Origin: Trichobilharzia szidati
Taxonomy: Eukaryota; Platyhelminthes; Trematoda; Strigeidida; Schistosomatidae
Direction: 5' to 3'
Length of the DNA: 64,000 nt
NCBI GenBank assembly: GCA_944472155.2
Contig: OX235272.1
Coordinates: forward strand, 94,556,020-94,620,019
The notes below the pieces were generated by a model. It searched no databases. It was not told the origin of the DNA and saw nothing but the letters and a program-made list of their open reading frames with translations. This document shows positions 39,201 to 52,300 of this stretch, piece by piece; position 1 is the first letter of the stretch; the number at the start of each line of letters is the position of its first letter. Made by a program: the position numbers and the translations under genes.

Positions 39201-42200
39201 AATACAATGCTACTGTTGCACATACACTGACACCAACACCACTATCGCGAAAACATCAAAAAATACAATGCTACTGTTGCACATACACTGACACCAACAC
39301 CACTATCGCGAAAACATCAAAAAATACAATGCTACTGTTGCACATACACTGACACCAACACCACTATCGCGAAAACATCAAAAAATACAATGCTACTGTT
39401 GCACATACACTGACACCAACACCACTATCGCGAAAACATCAAAAAATACAATGCTACTGTTGCACATACACTGACACCAACACCACTATCGCGAAAACAT
39501 CAAAAAATACAATGCTACTGTTGCACATACACTGACACCAACACCACTATCGCGAAAACATCAAAAAATACAATGCTACTGTTGCACATACACTGACACC
39601 AACACCACTATCGCGAAAACATCAAAAAATACAATGCTACTGTTGCACATACACTGACACCAACACCACTATCGCGAAAACATCAAAAAATACAATGCTA
39701 CTGTTGCACATACACTGACACCAACACCACTATCGCGAAAACATCAAAAAATACAATGCTACTGTTGCACATACACTGACACCAACACCACTATCGCGAA
39801 AACATCAAAAAATACAATGCTACTGTTGCACATACACTGACACCAACACCACTATCGCGAAAACATCAAAAAATACAATGCTACTGTTGCACATACACTG
39901 ACACCAACACCACTATCGCGAAAACATCAAAAAATACAATGCTACTGTTGCACATACACTGACACCAACACCACTATCGCGAAAACATCAAAAAATACAA
40001 TGCTACTGTTGCACATACACTGACACCAACACCACTATCGCGAAAACATCAAAAAATACAATGCTACTGTTGCACATACACTGACACCAACACCACTATC
40101 GCGAAAACATCAAAAAATACAATGCTACTGTTGCACATACACTGACACCAACACCACTATCGCGAAAACATCAAAAAATACAATGCTACTGTTGCACATA
40201 CACTGACACCAACACCACTATCGCGAAAACATCAAAAAATACAATGCTACTGTTGCACATACACTGACACCAACACCACTATCGCGAAAACATCAAAAAA
40301 TACAATGCTACTGTTGCACATACACTGACACCAACACCACTATCGCGAAAACATCAAAAAATACAATGCTACTGTTGCACATACACTGACACCAACACCA
40401 CTATCGCGAAAACATCAAAAAATACAATGCTACTGTTGCACATACACTGACACCAACACCACTATCGCGAAAACATCAAAAAATACAATGCTACTGTTGC
40501 ACATACACTGACACCAACACCACTATCGCGAAAACATCAAAAAATACAATGCTACTGTTGCACATACACTGACACCAACACCACTATCGCGAAAACATCA
40601 AAAAATACAATGCTACTGTTGCACATACACTGACACCAACACCACTATCGCGAAAACATCAAAAAATACAATGCTACTGTTGCACATACACTGACATCAA
40701 CACCACTATCGCGAAAACATCAAAAAATACAATGCTACTGTTGCACATACACTGACACCAACACCACTATCGCGAAAACATCAAAAAATACAATGCTACT
40801 GTTGCACATACACTGACACCAACACCACTATCGCGAAAACATCAAAAAATACAATGCTACTGTTGCACATACACTGACACCAACACCACTATCGCGAAAA
40901 CATCAAAAAATACAATGCTACTGTTGCACATACACTGACACCAACACCACTATCGCGAAAACATCAAAAAATACAATGCTACTGTTGCACATACACTGAC
41001 ACCAACACCACTATCGCGAAAACATCAAAAAATACAATGCTACTGTTGCACATACACTGACACCAACACCACTATCGCGAAAACATCAAAAAATACAATG
41101 CTACTGTTGCACATACACTGACACCAACACCACTATCGCGAAAACATCAAAAAATACAATGCTACTGTTGCACATACACTGACACCAACACCACTATCGC
41201 GAAAACATCAAAAAAATACAATGCTACTGTTGCACATACACTGACACCAACACCACTATCGCGAAAACATCAAAAAATACAATGCTACTGTTGCACATAC
41301 ACTGACACCAACACCACTATCGCGAAAACATCAAAAAATACAATGCTACTGTTGCACATACACTGACACCAACACCACTATCGCGAAAACATCAAAAAAT
41401 ACAATGCTACTGTTGCACATACACTGACACCAACACCACTATCGCGAAAACATCAAAAAATACAATGCTACTGTTGCACATACACTGACACCAACACCAC
41501 TATCGCGAAAACATCAAAAAATACAATGCTACTGTTGCACATACACTGACACCATCACCACTATCGCGAAAACATCAAAAAATACAATGCTACTGTTGCA
41601 CATACACTGACACCAACACCACTATCGCGAAAACATCAAAAAATACAATGCTACTGTTGCACATACACTGACACCAACACCACTATCGCGAAAACATCAA
41701 AAAATACAATGCTACTGTTGCACATACACTGACACCAACACCACTATCGCGAAAACATCAAAAAATACAATGCTACTGTTGCACATACACTGACACCAAC
41801 ACCACTATCGCGAAAACATCAAGAAATACAATGCTACTGTTGCACATACACTGACACCAACACCACTATCGCGAAAACATCAAAAAATACAATGCTACTG
41901 TTGCACATACACTGACACCAACACCACTATCGCGAAAACATCAAAAAATACAATGCTACTGTTGCACATACACTGACACCAACACCACTATCGCGAAAAC
42001 ATCAAAAAATACAATGCTACTGTTGCACATACACTGACACCAACACCACTATCGCGAAAACATCAAAAAAATACAATGCTACTGTTGCACATACACTGAC
42101 ACCAACACCACTATCGCGAAAACATCAAAAAATACAATGCTACTGTTGCACATACACTGACACCAACACCACTATCGCGAAAACATCAAAAAATACAATG

Positions 42201-45200
42201 CTACTGTTGCACATACACTGACACCAACACCACTATCGCGAAAACATCAAAAAAATACAATGCTACTGTTGCACATACACTGACACCAACACCACTATCG
42301 CGAAAACATCAAAAAATACAATGCTACTGTTGCACATACACTGACACCAACACCACTATCGCGAAAACATCAAAAAAATACAATGCTACTGTTGCACATA
42401 CACTGACACCAACACCACTATCGCGAAAACATCAAAAAATACAATGCTACTGTTGCACATACACTGACACCAACACCACTATCGCGAAAACATCAAAAAA
42501 TACAATGCTACTGTTGCACATACACTGACACCAACACCACTATCGCGAAAACATCAAAAAATACAATGCTACTGTTGCACATACACTGACACCAACACCA
42601 CTATCGCGAAAACATCAAGAAATACAATGCTACTGTTGCACATACACTGACACCAACACCACTATCGCGAAAACATCAAAAAATACAATGCTACTGTTTC
42701 ACATACACTGACACCAACACCACTATCGCGAAAACATCAAAAAATACAATGCTACTGTTGCACATACACTGACACCAACACCACTATCGCGAAAACATCA
42801 AAAAATACAATGCTACTGTTGCACATACACTGACACCAACACCACTATCGCGAAAACATCAAAAAATACAATGCTACTGTTGCACATACACTGACACCAA
42901 CACCACTATCGCGAAAACATCAAAAAAATACAATGCTACTGTTGCACATACACTGACACCAACACCACTATCGCGAAAACATCAAAAAATACAATGCTAC
43001 TGTTGCACATACACTGACACCAACACCACTATCGCGAAAACATCAAAAAATACAATGCTACTGTTGCACATACACTGACACCAACACCACTATCGCGAAA
43101 ACATCAAGAAATACAATGCTACTGTTGCACATACACTGACACCAACACCACTATCGCGAAAACATCAAAAAATACAATGCTACTGTTGCACATACACTGA
43201 CACCAACACCACTATCGCGAAAACATCAAAAAATACAATGCTACTGTTGCACATACACTGACACCAACACCACTATCGCGAAAACATCAAAAAAATACAA
43301 TGCTACTGTTGCACATACACTGACACCAACACCACTATCGCGAAAACATCAAAAAATACAATGCTACTGTTGCACATACACTGACACCAACACCACTATC
43401 GCGAAAACATCAAAAAATACAATGCTACTGTTGCACATACACTGACACCAACACCACTATCGCGAAAACATCAAAAAATACAATGCTACTGTTGCACATA
43501 CACTGACACCAACACCACTATCGCGAAAACATCAAAAAATACAATGCTACTGTTGCACATACACTGACACCAACACCACTATCGCGAAAACATCAAAAAA
43601 TACAATGCTACTGTTACACATACACTGACACCAACACCACTATCGCGAAAACATCAAAAAATACAATGCTACTGTTACACATACACTGACACCAACACCA
43701 CTATCGCGAAAACATCAAAAAATACAATGCTACTGTTACACATACACTGACACCAACACCACTATCGCGAAAACATCAAAAAATACAATGCTACTGTTAC
43801 ACATACACTGACACCAACACCACTATCGCGAAAACATCAAAAAATACAATGCTACTGTTGCACATACACTGACACCAACACCACTATCGCGAAAAAATCA
43901 AAAAATACAATGCTACTGTTGCACATACACTGACACCAACACCACTATCGCGAAAACATCAAAAAATACAATGCTACTGTTGCACATACACTGACACCAA
44001 CACCACTATCGCGAAAACATCAAAAAATACAATGCTACTGTTGCACATACACTGACACCAACACCACTATCGCGAAAACATCAAAAAATACAATGCTACT
44101 GTTACACATACACTGACACCAACACCACTATCGCGAAAACATCAAAAAATACAATGCTACTGTTGCACATACACTGACACCAACACCACTATCGCGAAAA
44201 CATCAAAAAATACAATGCTACTGTTGCACATACACTGACACCAACACCGCTATCGCGAAAACATCAAAAAATACAATGCTACTGTTGCACATACACTGAC
44301 ACCAACACCACTATCGCGAAAACATCAAAAAATACAATGCTACTGTTGCACATACACTGACACCAACACCACTATCGCGAAAACATCAAAAAATACAATG
44401 CTACTGTTGCACATACACTGACACCAACACCACTATCGCGAAAACATCAAAAAATACAATGCTACTGTTGCACATACACTGACACCAACACCACTATCGC
44501 GATAACATCAAAAAATACAATGCTACTGTTGCACATACACTGACACCAACGCCACTATCGCGAAAACATCAAAAAATACAATGCTACTGTTGCACATACA
44601 CTGACACCAACACCACTATCGCGAAAACATCAAAAAATACAATGCTACTGTTGCACATACACTGACACCAACACCACTATCGCGAAAACATCAAAAAATA
44701 CAATGCTACTGTTACACATACACTGACACCAACACCACTATCGCGAAAACATCAAAAAATACAATGCTACTGTTGCACATACACTGACACCAACACCACT
44801 ATCGCGAAAACATCAAAAAATACAATGCTACTGTTGCACATACACTGACACCAACACCACTATCGCGAAAACATCAAAAAATACAATGCTACTGTTGCAC
44901 ATACACTGACACCAACACCACTATCGCGAAAACATCAAAAAATACAATGCTACTGTTGCACATACACTGACACCAACACCACTATCGCGAAAACATCAAA
45001 AAATACAATGCTACTGTTGCACATACACTGACACCAACACCACTATCGCGAAAACATCAAAAAATACAATGTTACTGTTGCACATACACTGACACCAACA
45101 CCACTATCGCGAAAACATCAAAAAATACAATGCTACTGTTGCACATACACTGACACCAACACCACTATCGCGAAAACATCAAAAAATACAATGCTACTGT

Positions 45201-45850
45201 TGCACATACACTGACACCAACACCACTATCGCGAAAACATCAAAAAATACAATGCTACTGTTGCACATACACTGACACCAACACCACTATCGCGAAAACA
45301 TCAAAAAATACAATGCTACTGTTGCACATACACTGACACCAACACCACTATCGCGAAAACATCAAAAAATACAATGCTACTGTTGCACATACACTGACAC
45401 CAACACCACTATCGCGAAAACATCAAAAAATACAATGCTACTGTTGCACATACACTGACACCAACACCACTATCGCGAAAACATCAAAAAATACAATGCT
45501 ACTGTTGCACATACACTGACACCAACACCACTATCGCGAAAACATCAAAAAATACAATGCTACTGTTGCACATACACTGACACCAACACCACTATCGCGA
45601 AAACATCAAAAAATACAATGCTACTGTTGCACATACACTGACACCAACACCACTATCGCGAAAACATCAAAAAATACAATGCTACTGTTGCACATACACT
45701 GACACCAACACCACTATCGCGAAAACATCAAAAAATACAATGCTACTGTTGCACATACACTGACACCAACACCACTATCGCGAAAACATCAAAAAATACA
45801 ATGCTACTGTTGCACATACACTGACACCAACACTACTTGCGCGAAAACAC
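24296..45850. repeat. 61-bp tandem repeat (satellite) array, about 353 copies
   Basis: One 61-bp unit, containing CAATGCTACTGTTGCACATA and later CACTATCGCGAAAACATC, repeats head to tail from the N gap to about 45850. The first complete CAATGC is at 24321 and the last at 45799, which is 352 periods of 61 plus six extra bases; six units with one extra A account for that. Copies are almost identical. The first visible unit (ACCAACAACAAATCATC) and the last (CAACACTACTTGCGCGAAAACACCACA) are degenerate, as array edges usually are. No long frame survives: 61 is not a multiple of three and the unit contains TGA. There are no spacers, so it is not a CRISPR. Confidence 0.98.
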
Positions 45851-46082
45851 CACATAACTCAATTCTTTTATGCTAGATTATGGAAAGTGTACTGATGATC
45901 CTCATGTGTGTTATTCGCTGCCTACCTTTGGAATTGCTTTAATGTTTCTTCTGTGGTATTTGCATGCGCTGCTGGGTCATGACTGGAGTTTCTTCAGGTT
46001 CATTGTAGCGCTAATATTCCTTGGACTCTCTTGTTGAACTTCGCCGCAGGATTTTACCGAAGAACACCATAATTTACATGAT

Positions 46083-47444
46083 ATGGGCTTTCGAAGGAAC
46101 CTCTCATGCCTGCCAACTATTCTCACTGCAAGAGGAAGCTGGGTCAAATCCAGGGACAACAAAAGACCCGTTGACGTCGTTTTCATAGACTTCAGCAAAG
46201 CCTTTGATAAAGTACCTCACAAAAGACTGCTCGTGAATTTAGAAAGTCTTGGTATCAAAGGGAGCTTACTAAACTGGCCCATGGAATTCCCCATAGATAG
46301 GAGGCAGAGGGTTTGGATCAACTGGAAACTCTCCTTTTGGACAGCAGTACGCAGCGGAGTGCCACAAGGCACGGTACTTGGACCTCTCCTATTTATTTTG
46401 TATATCAATGAGTTATCTGTGCTCACCGACTTCCCTATGGTCCTATACGCAGATGACTTAAAATTTTGGAGACAGCTGAAGGGCAACAGTGACAAGTCCA
46501 CGTTGCAAGAGGACCTCTACAAATTGTCAGAGTGGTCCATAGAATGGATGCTCCCGATAAATGTGTCAAAATGTGCAACCATGCGCACTGGACAAGCAAG
46601 CACGAGCTCCTATGAACTAGAGGGAATTACACTTCCATCAGTTCAGACTCACTTGGACTTAGGTGTCATAGTTAGTCACGACTTAAAAACTACAGCACAC
46701 TGTTGCGCGGTGGCTGCACGTAGTTTCAGGTCATTATGGGCAATTCGTAGAGCCGTCACTAGAATCACCAGAGATATGTTCACCTCTTTATATACATCTC
46801 TGGTGAGGTCAAGACTGGAAAACTGGAAAACGAGTGTGCTTCGGTGGCACAGTGGTTAGGACTCTCACCGACCATGCACATGGTCCGGGGTTCGATCCCC
46901 TGCCGGCGCACACCCGATATCTATGGTCGGCCTGAATTTGGGCTACCGATATCCATGCTGAAAATTCCACGCTTGTACTGAAAATACGGTGTGAAATCAA
47001 GCTGTAAATAAAAAGGAAAAAGAAAAAAAAGAAAACTGCATCCAGGCCGCCAGCCCTTGTCTAAAAGGGGACTCACACATTCTAGAAAGGGTTCAAAGGA
47101 AGGCAACACGTATGGTTCATGACATGACTAACTTATCATACGAGGAAAGACTAGACAGATTAAATCTCTTCTCCTTGTCATACCGCAGGCAGAGAGGAGA
47201 TTTGATTACAATGTTTAAAATTTTAAATAATGACTACGGACCTGACCTATTCTCTCTTTTCCTTCCCATCAGGTCGGAACACCTTAGAGGACATAGCAGG
47301 AGAGTTCAAAAGCCAAGAAGAAATCATATTGCTATTGAGTACTGGTTCTCATACCGAGTCATAAACTCTTGGAACCGACTACCAGAAGAAGTGGTGTCTG
47401 CAACCTCAGCTGATTCGTTCAAGAAAACCACAGAAATTTACTAG
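46083..47444 (+). pseudogene. CR1-like reverse transcriptase, 5'-truncated and split by a SINE
   Basis: Starts mid-protein at an HGFR-type motif (GFRRNLSCLPTI) and carries RT motifs VDVVFIDFSKAFDKVPH (A), SGVPQGTVLGPLLFILYIN (B) and LYADDLKFW (C). The reading runs to 46825, is broken by a family A SINE, and resumes at 47039 in frame (CIQAASP, ILERVQRKATRMV, RRQRGDLITMFKIL, SWNRLPEEVVSATSADSFKK) to a stop at 47442-47444. Apart from the SINE the frame is intact, so the copy is fairly young. The 3' UTR ends with TCTGATTCTGAATCTGAA, a short tandem of the kind CR1-like elements end in. Confidence 0.85.
46826..47030 (+). repeat. tRNA-derived SINE, family A, inside the reverse transcriptase
   Basis: Same head and body as 2801-2997, beginning TCGGTGGCACAGTGGTTAGG at 46841, with a purine-rich A tail. 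GAAAACTG before (46818-46825) and after (47031-47038) is the likely target duplication; removing one copy plus the SINE restores the RT frame (LEN then CIQAA). Fifteen bases between the left duplication and the tRNA-like head are unexplained. Confidence 0.85.
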
Positions 47445-47485
47445 AAAAGGATTAACATAGGCTCCAAGCCTTCTATCCTCAACCA

Positions 47486-48587
47486 GTAAATCTGATTCTG
47501 AATCTGAAATATTGGAAAAATTGAGTGTGCGGTTGATGTAATTCCAAGGTCACTGAATAGCTGCATTGCGTTCTCGTTAAGTAAGTGTTGTTTCTAGAAA
47601 AATGTGCGTCGCCACTTGCCATACAGTTATTAATATTTTGGAGTTTAAAATAGTTTCATTATATTGAAAACTGTTACCTTTGGGGCGATTGTCATCAAAG
47701 TAGTCAACTTACTTAACAGTAACCCGGAGAAACGATATTGAATTTTGGCGTCGCTAATTTTTTAATGACCTACGGTAGTCGACGGGAGTATCAATGCCTC
47801 TTGATTTTACGGATTATGGCCACAATCCTTTCATTATATAATTGATGCCCGGCTCTAGTAAAATACTTCAAGAAATTTCGACGTAATTTTTGGATATGTG
47901 GGTCTTGGGAAGATTAGATTTATTGTTTGAGGATAGAAGGCTTGGAGCCCATGTTAATCCTTTTCTAGTAAACTTCTGTGGTTGTCCAAACCCTTCTTGA
48001 ACGAATCAACTGAGGTTGCAGACCACTTCTTCTGGGAGTCGGTTCCAAGAGTTTATGACTCTGTGTGAGAACCAGTACTCAACAGCAATATGATTTCTTC
48101 TTGGCTTTTGAACTCTCCTGCTATGTCCTCTAAGGTGTTCCGACCTGGTGGGAAGGAAAAGAGAGAATAGGTCAGGTCCGTAGTCATTATTTAAAAAAGA
48201 AAGCCTATCATTTTCCTAAAGGTCCCAGCAATTGTTTACATCGCTTTGCCGTCAAATTTCGCGAAATTTTGTTTTGCTGCCTTAGCAGCCGGGATACCGT
48301 AATGGACAAAGCTGAACTGCAAGCGTCAAAACTACAGTGACCTTGAAAAACTAGTCAATTCGGGTGAAGAAAAGCTGCCAAATCGTTAAAAAATGCGCTA
48401 AGAGCATTGCGGACATAATATTATACTAAATGGTTGTCGCTTATATGTCGCTTTAGTGTATGATTAGTTATTGGTGGTTAATTGCTTAGTTTCGTTGATT
48501 TATAATCACAGACTACTTGAAGATTGTACGTTAATCTGTGATACATTTCTCACAGTAACTGAGTATTATAATATTTATGGTCAGTAA
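47486..48587. other. Upstream region of DROSHA
   Basis: Apart from the inverted CR1-like copy, 47515-47925 and 48196-48587 show no repeat I know and no conserved frame. The promoter and any 5' UTR exon of DROSHA would be expected here; I could not pick out either. Confidence 0.4.
47926..48195 (-). repeat. 5'-truncated CR1-like copy, inverted relative to 46083-47444
   Basis: The reverse complement is nearly identical to 47225-47485, covering the last roughly 80 codons of the RT and the start of the 3' UTR (GGAACCGACT and GATTAACAT blocks match). It carries a small insertion of GGGTTTGGACAA not present in the other copy. It sits 400 bases upstream of the DROSHA start. Confidence 0.85.
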
Positions 48588-48604
48588 TATTTTATTTGTA
48601 GATG
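48588..48604 (+). promoter_or_regulatory. Splice acceptor abutting the DROSHA start codon
   Basis: A T-rich tract ending TTTATTTGTAG is followed at once by the ATG (48602-48604). It can serve a 5'-UTR intron or a spliced-leader trans-splicing event, which is known to occur for a subset of schistosome mRNAs. Sequence alone cannot separate the two. Confidence 0.5.
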
Positions 48605-49335
48605 ACGGATAGTCATGGGTTACCAAATAAACGGATCATCTACGTCACTCCTGAAGAATTCTCAAGTCTTCCGTCAGATGGGCCGATTTACGTCTTATCA
48701 ACTGCAGAGAATCCAAAACCTACTTCTCAAACAAGTGCATTACAGTCACCTTCGTGTAGTCAAAGCCCACTCCCTACAACTAGCATAGGTACAGGTCTTA
48801 CAGGCAGTGCATTTACGGCTCTTTCAGTCTCTGGCTCTAATTATTTCAATAATGCCCCATATGCAGTACCATACCAAACTAATGTTATTCCATATCCTCC
48901 TCCTCCTATGATTTCAACAAATGTGGTTCCTCCTTATGGACTGTGCTCAACCTTTCAACGTCCATCGTATTCCGCCTGTCAACCAATCCCCTGGTTAACA
49001 TCAGGCTTCCAAAACTCTACATTCTACAACCCAGCTGGTAGTGTTTTCCCATTATCTCCTCAGTATGTACAACCTTACCATACATTTTCCGGTTTTCAGC
49101 CAAGCATCCTACCATCTCCGTTCATCCGGACATTCAATCCGTATCAACCACCTCCATGTTTCTTTTCACCACAGCTTACTGGTAACCCAGACAGCAATAT
49201 CCAGGCACATGCTGTTGGTACAGTTGCCTCCTCTGCTACTACTGCTACTACTACTCTTACATGTATTCCTACAACCACAAATACGGTTAGCAACACGTGG
49301 CGTCGTCCGTTCTCTCGATCAACTGAAACAAAGGG
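48602..49335 (+). CDS. DROSHA: DROSHA exon 1 (Pro/Ser/Tyr-rich N-terminus)
   Basis: ATG gives MTDSHGLPNKRIIYVTPEEF. The rest is low-complexity with PYPPPPM and many Tyr, Phe and Pro, then a Thr/Ala run (ATTATTTLT). The donor GTATGT is at 49336; two bases of a Gly codon are carried over. Confidence 0.85.
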
Positions 49336-52300
49336 GTATGTGTAATGGTTCTTTTTTAATTACCAATATCTCTAAACACCTATGCTGAACTCGGTATAGG
49401 TATTTAACGTCGTTTATGTAGGGGGAAATTTCGACATTTTCAGTCACAGACAGTAGTACAACGTAAATAGCTTCCTTTTTGTTCTCACAACTCTCCACCA
49501 CTTTCATCATCGTTATTTATAACTCCTTTCTTTGTTTTGTCGGATTTTATTTGAAGCTTGACAACTTAAGCCAGCATGTAAATATTTCGACGTACCTGTG
49601 TCTTTACAGCGTATGTCTGCTCAACACAGTTTTTCTCGGAAAAACTTCATGATTTACACTAATACACGACAATATCTATCACTTTATTCAGCAGAAGTTA
49701 TGGAGGCAGAATAATATTATAAGTCTGCATTCTATAGTACACAAAACCGCGGTTGGTTATTGTTATTAAAACACAAACTTCGTACATTATGGACACCAAG
49801 AGATGCACCACACTAGACTGGTTGGCTGCCGTCGTTTTCAGTGCACACAGAGTGAAGAGGAAGTGAAGAGCCATTAAGTAGAGGAGTTGCATTAGTAGAA
49901 GGAAGGCATGATAATAGAGATGAAGATGAAGACAAAGATGAGTGAGGATTAGAGAGGTTTCGCGTGCACTTCGGATTGTGAGGGCGATTGTTACTTTCCG
50001 GCTGCCCACACCGTGGAAGTTGGTTGCGTGACCGCAGAGCCCAGGGGACAACTGCTTGAGGCCGGTCACACACGGCCTGTTTTTGTTTGTTCTTTTTTAT
50101 TTGGTGTGTCTCAGTAGCATATTTATCACTTCTGCCCTGTGACACGGCAGCAGGAAGCGCGGTCGTTGTTAATCTGGGCCCCGACCGATCCGGCATGATA
50201 TTTTGTGATTTATTTGGAGTCATAGGATTGGATTGGGTAACTGCTTTTAGTCTAACCGCTGTCCAAACAACCTTTCTGGCATGGTAGGACCTACAGGAAC
50301 ATAAGTTCCAGCCAGTATAGCTTGTTGGGTCATTGCAGTGTTCAAGCCCGACCACCACGTCAAGGTAGCAGCTTTCGGTCGGGACCACACTAGAAGTCAT
50401 ACTTTGTATAAGAACTGGAGTACTACCCGTACATCCGAACTGAAGCAGGTGGTTATCTTAAGAGACCACTGCACTACTCTGAGCCTTTGGCTTGAAGTCT
50501 GATGCACAAGGCATTAGAGCAGTGTCAAGAGCTAGATTCCCATGGTGTCCAGCTACCAAACCAGGTTCAGACACTTCTAAATTATTTCGGATTCTGGAGT
50601 CCACGACTAACAGGTTTGTAATTGGTATTTTTCAGTTCCCCTAGATAGACTAACACATCCAACATTCCATTTGCAAGCACCAGACTTCCGGTTTAGCCCT
50701 TTCACTTCCGTCAAGGACACCTCCGATGTTCCGTAGTGTCAGCAAATAGGACTTGCCTGGTAGAGGCAATGAAGGCGTGTCCTCATCGGAGAAATTCGAC
50801 AGGAATACTGAAGTCTACTCACCTTCGGTCGCATCAGGTGGTTTATTGGGGCCTGCACTGTTGTTAAGTGTCATAGACGTAAAATAACAAAACAAGTAGC
50901 GAAATGTAAAAAGTGTAAGTTGACATATTAGTTATAAATTTAGACTTCAAATTACTCTGTCTCGAAGAGATTGATGAATATTTGTTTACTTCGCTTTTTC
51001 CGTCATGTATTTGTCTAATTACATTTGACAATATTATATTATACTTCACGAATTTGATTTTTTTCGAATAATCAGGAATTCAGAGCCAAATAACTTTAAA
51101 GCCGATTCTACACCACTGAAACAGCTGAAGCCTTTACGATATACAAAACTGGTATACACTTCAGAACCGGATTTCTTCACTTTTGACGATACTGTAAGCT
51201 CTATATTTCCTTAAAATGTATTTTAAAGAATCCAATATTGTATAGTGTTTTTGTCTCAACTCTTTATATAATTTTACTTGTGTTCATCTACTAATCACTC
51301 GGTGATGAGTATTTACATATTTGTGATTTTGTGTTTAGATTTAGGTGGTTGGAGGCAATCGGCAGGAAGCCTTGGACCTAGGTTTCGTGCTAGTTGGCAC
51401 TCGTCAGCAAGGCGTATCTGCAACCTTGAAGGAACTCATGTCCCTTCTGAGATTCGAACCCGCGTCACCCAGTGCTGCAGTCAGAGACGTTACCACTGAG
51501 CTATTCGGGCTCGCGATTGACCTCCTGTAGGACTGTGGTGGATATCTTGATTTGACACTAGTAACTAGTGTGATGCGTCTAGTCCTCTCTTTGGTGCAGA
51601 CTGAATTCTATCAGTCAGGTTGTAATGTGGCCACCGTGATGGCGAGCTACCTAGAATGGTGGCCACATTACAACCTGACTGATAGAATTCAGTCTGCACC
51701 AAAGAGAGGACTAGACGCATCACACTAGTTACTAGTGTCAAATCAAGATATGTGTTTAGATTGTTTAATTGTGGAACATTCATGGGATTAATTCGTACGA
51801 TACTGTACTTCACACTAAATGTTGTGTTCAGTGCGTTCTAAAGCTTCATACTTACTTTCACGTTATCTGACTGAAAGCGTATGCGGATGGCTATTACCTC
51901 CCGGCTACGCACACCCTGGAATTTGGTTTCTCCCTTAAGTACCTGAAACAGAAAGTATTAGTATTGCGTGACTGCAGAGCTCAGGCGTCAACTGCTTCGG
52001 GACTGTCACATACATGGCCTGTTCGAAGTGGATTTTGGCGTTGTGTATATATTCTGACCTTATCAACAAAGTGAGAGGGCGAAAGCGGATGCCCAGCGCT
52101 CTTCACCGGGTTGACTGTCCATTGGATGACAATCTAGTGGAGATGGCTAGACCCTGATTCCAAACCTCCAACGACTGGCGTATGAAGCTTACTGGAGCTC
52201 ACCGGCAGACGTATGGACAAGGGCTTGTTGGATGTCCTGGATGTCTGGCCCCATTCAAAAAGGCGTATGAACCGAACTCCGGTCACCGGCTGCCAATGGA

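Noticed and set aside
24296..45850. CRISPR-like array
   Set aside because: Units are contiguous with no variable spacers, and the surroundings are eukaryotic; it is a plain tandem satellite.
48298..48340. Short ATG frame (MDKAELQASKLQ) upstream of DROSHA
   Set aside because: Stops after 12 codons with no donor site; could be a uORF but nothing supports it.
49813..50400. 195-codon - strand frame
   Set aside because: Its sequence is repeat family D, present again in the next intron, and shows no domain.
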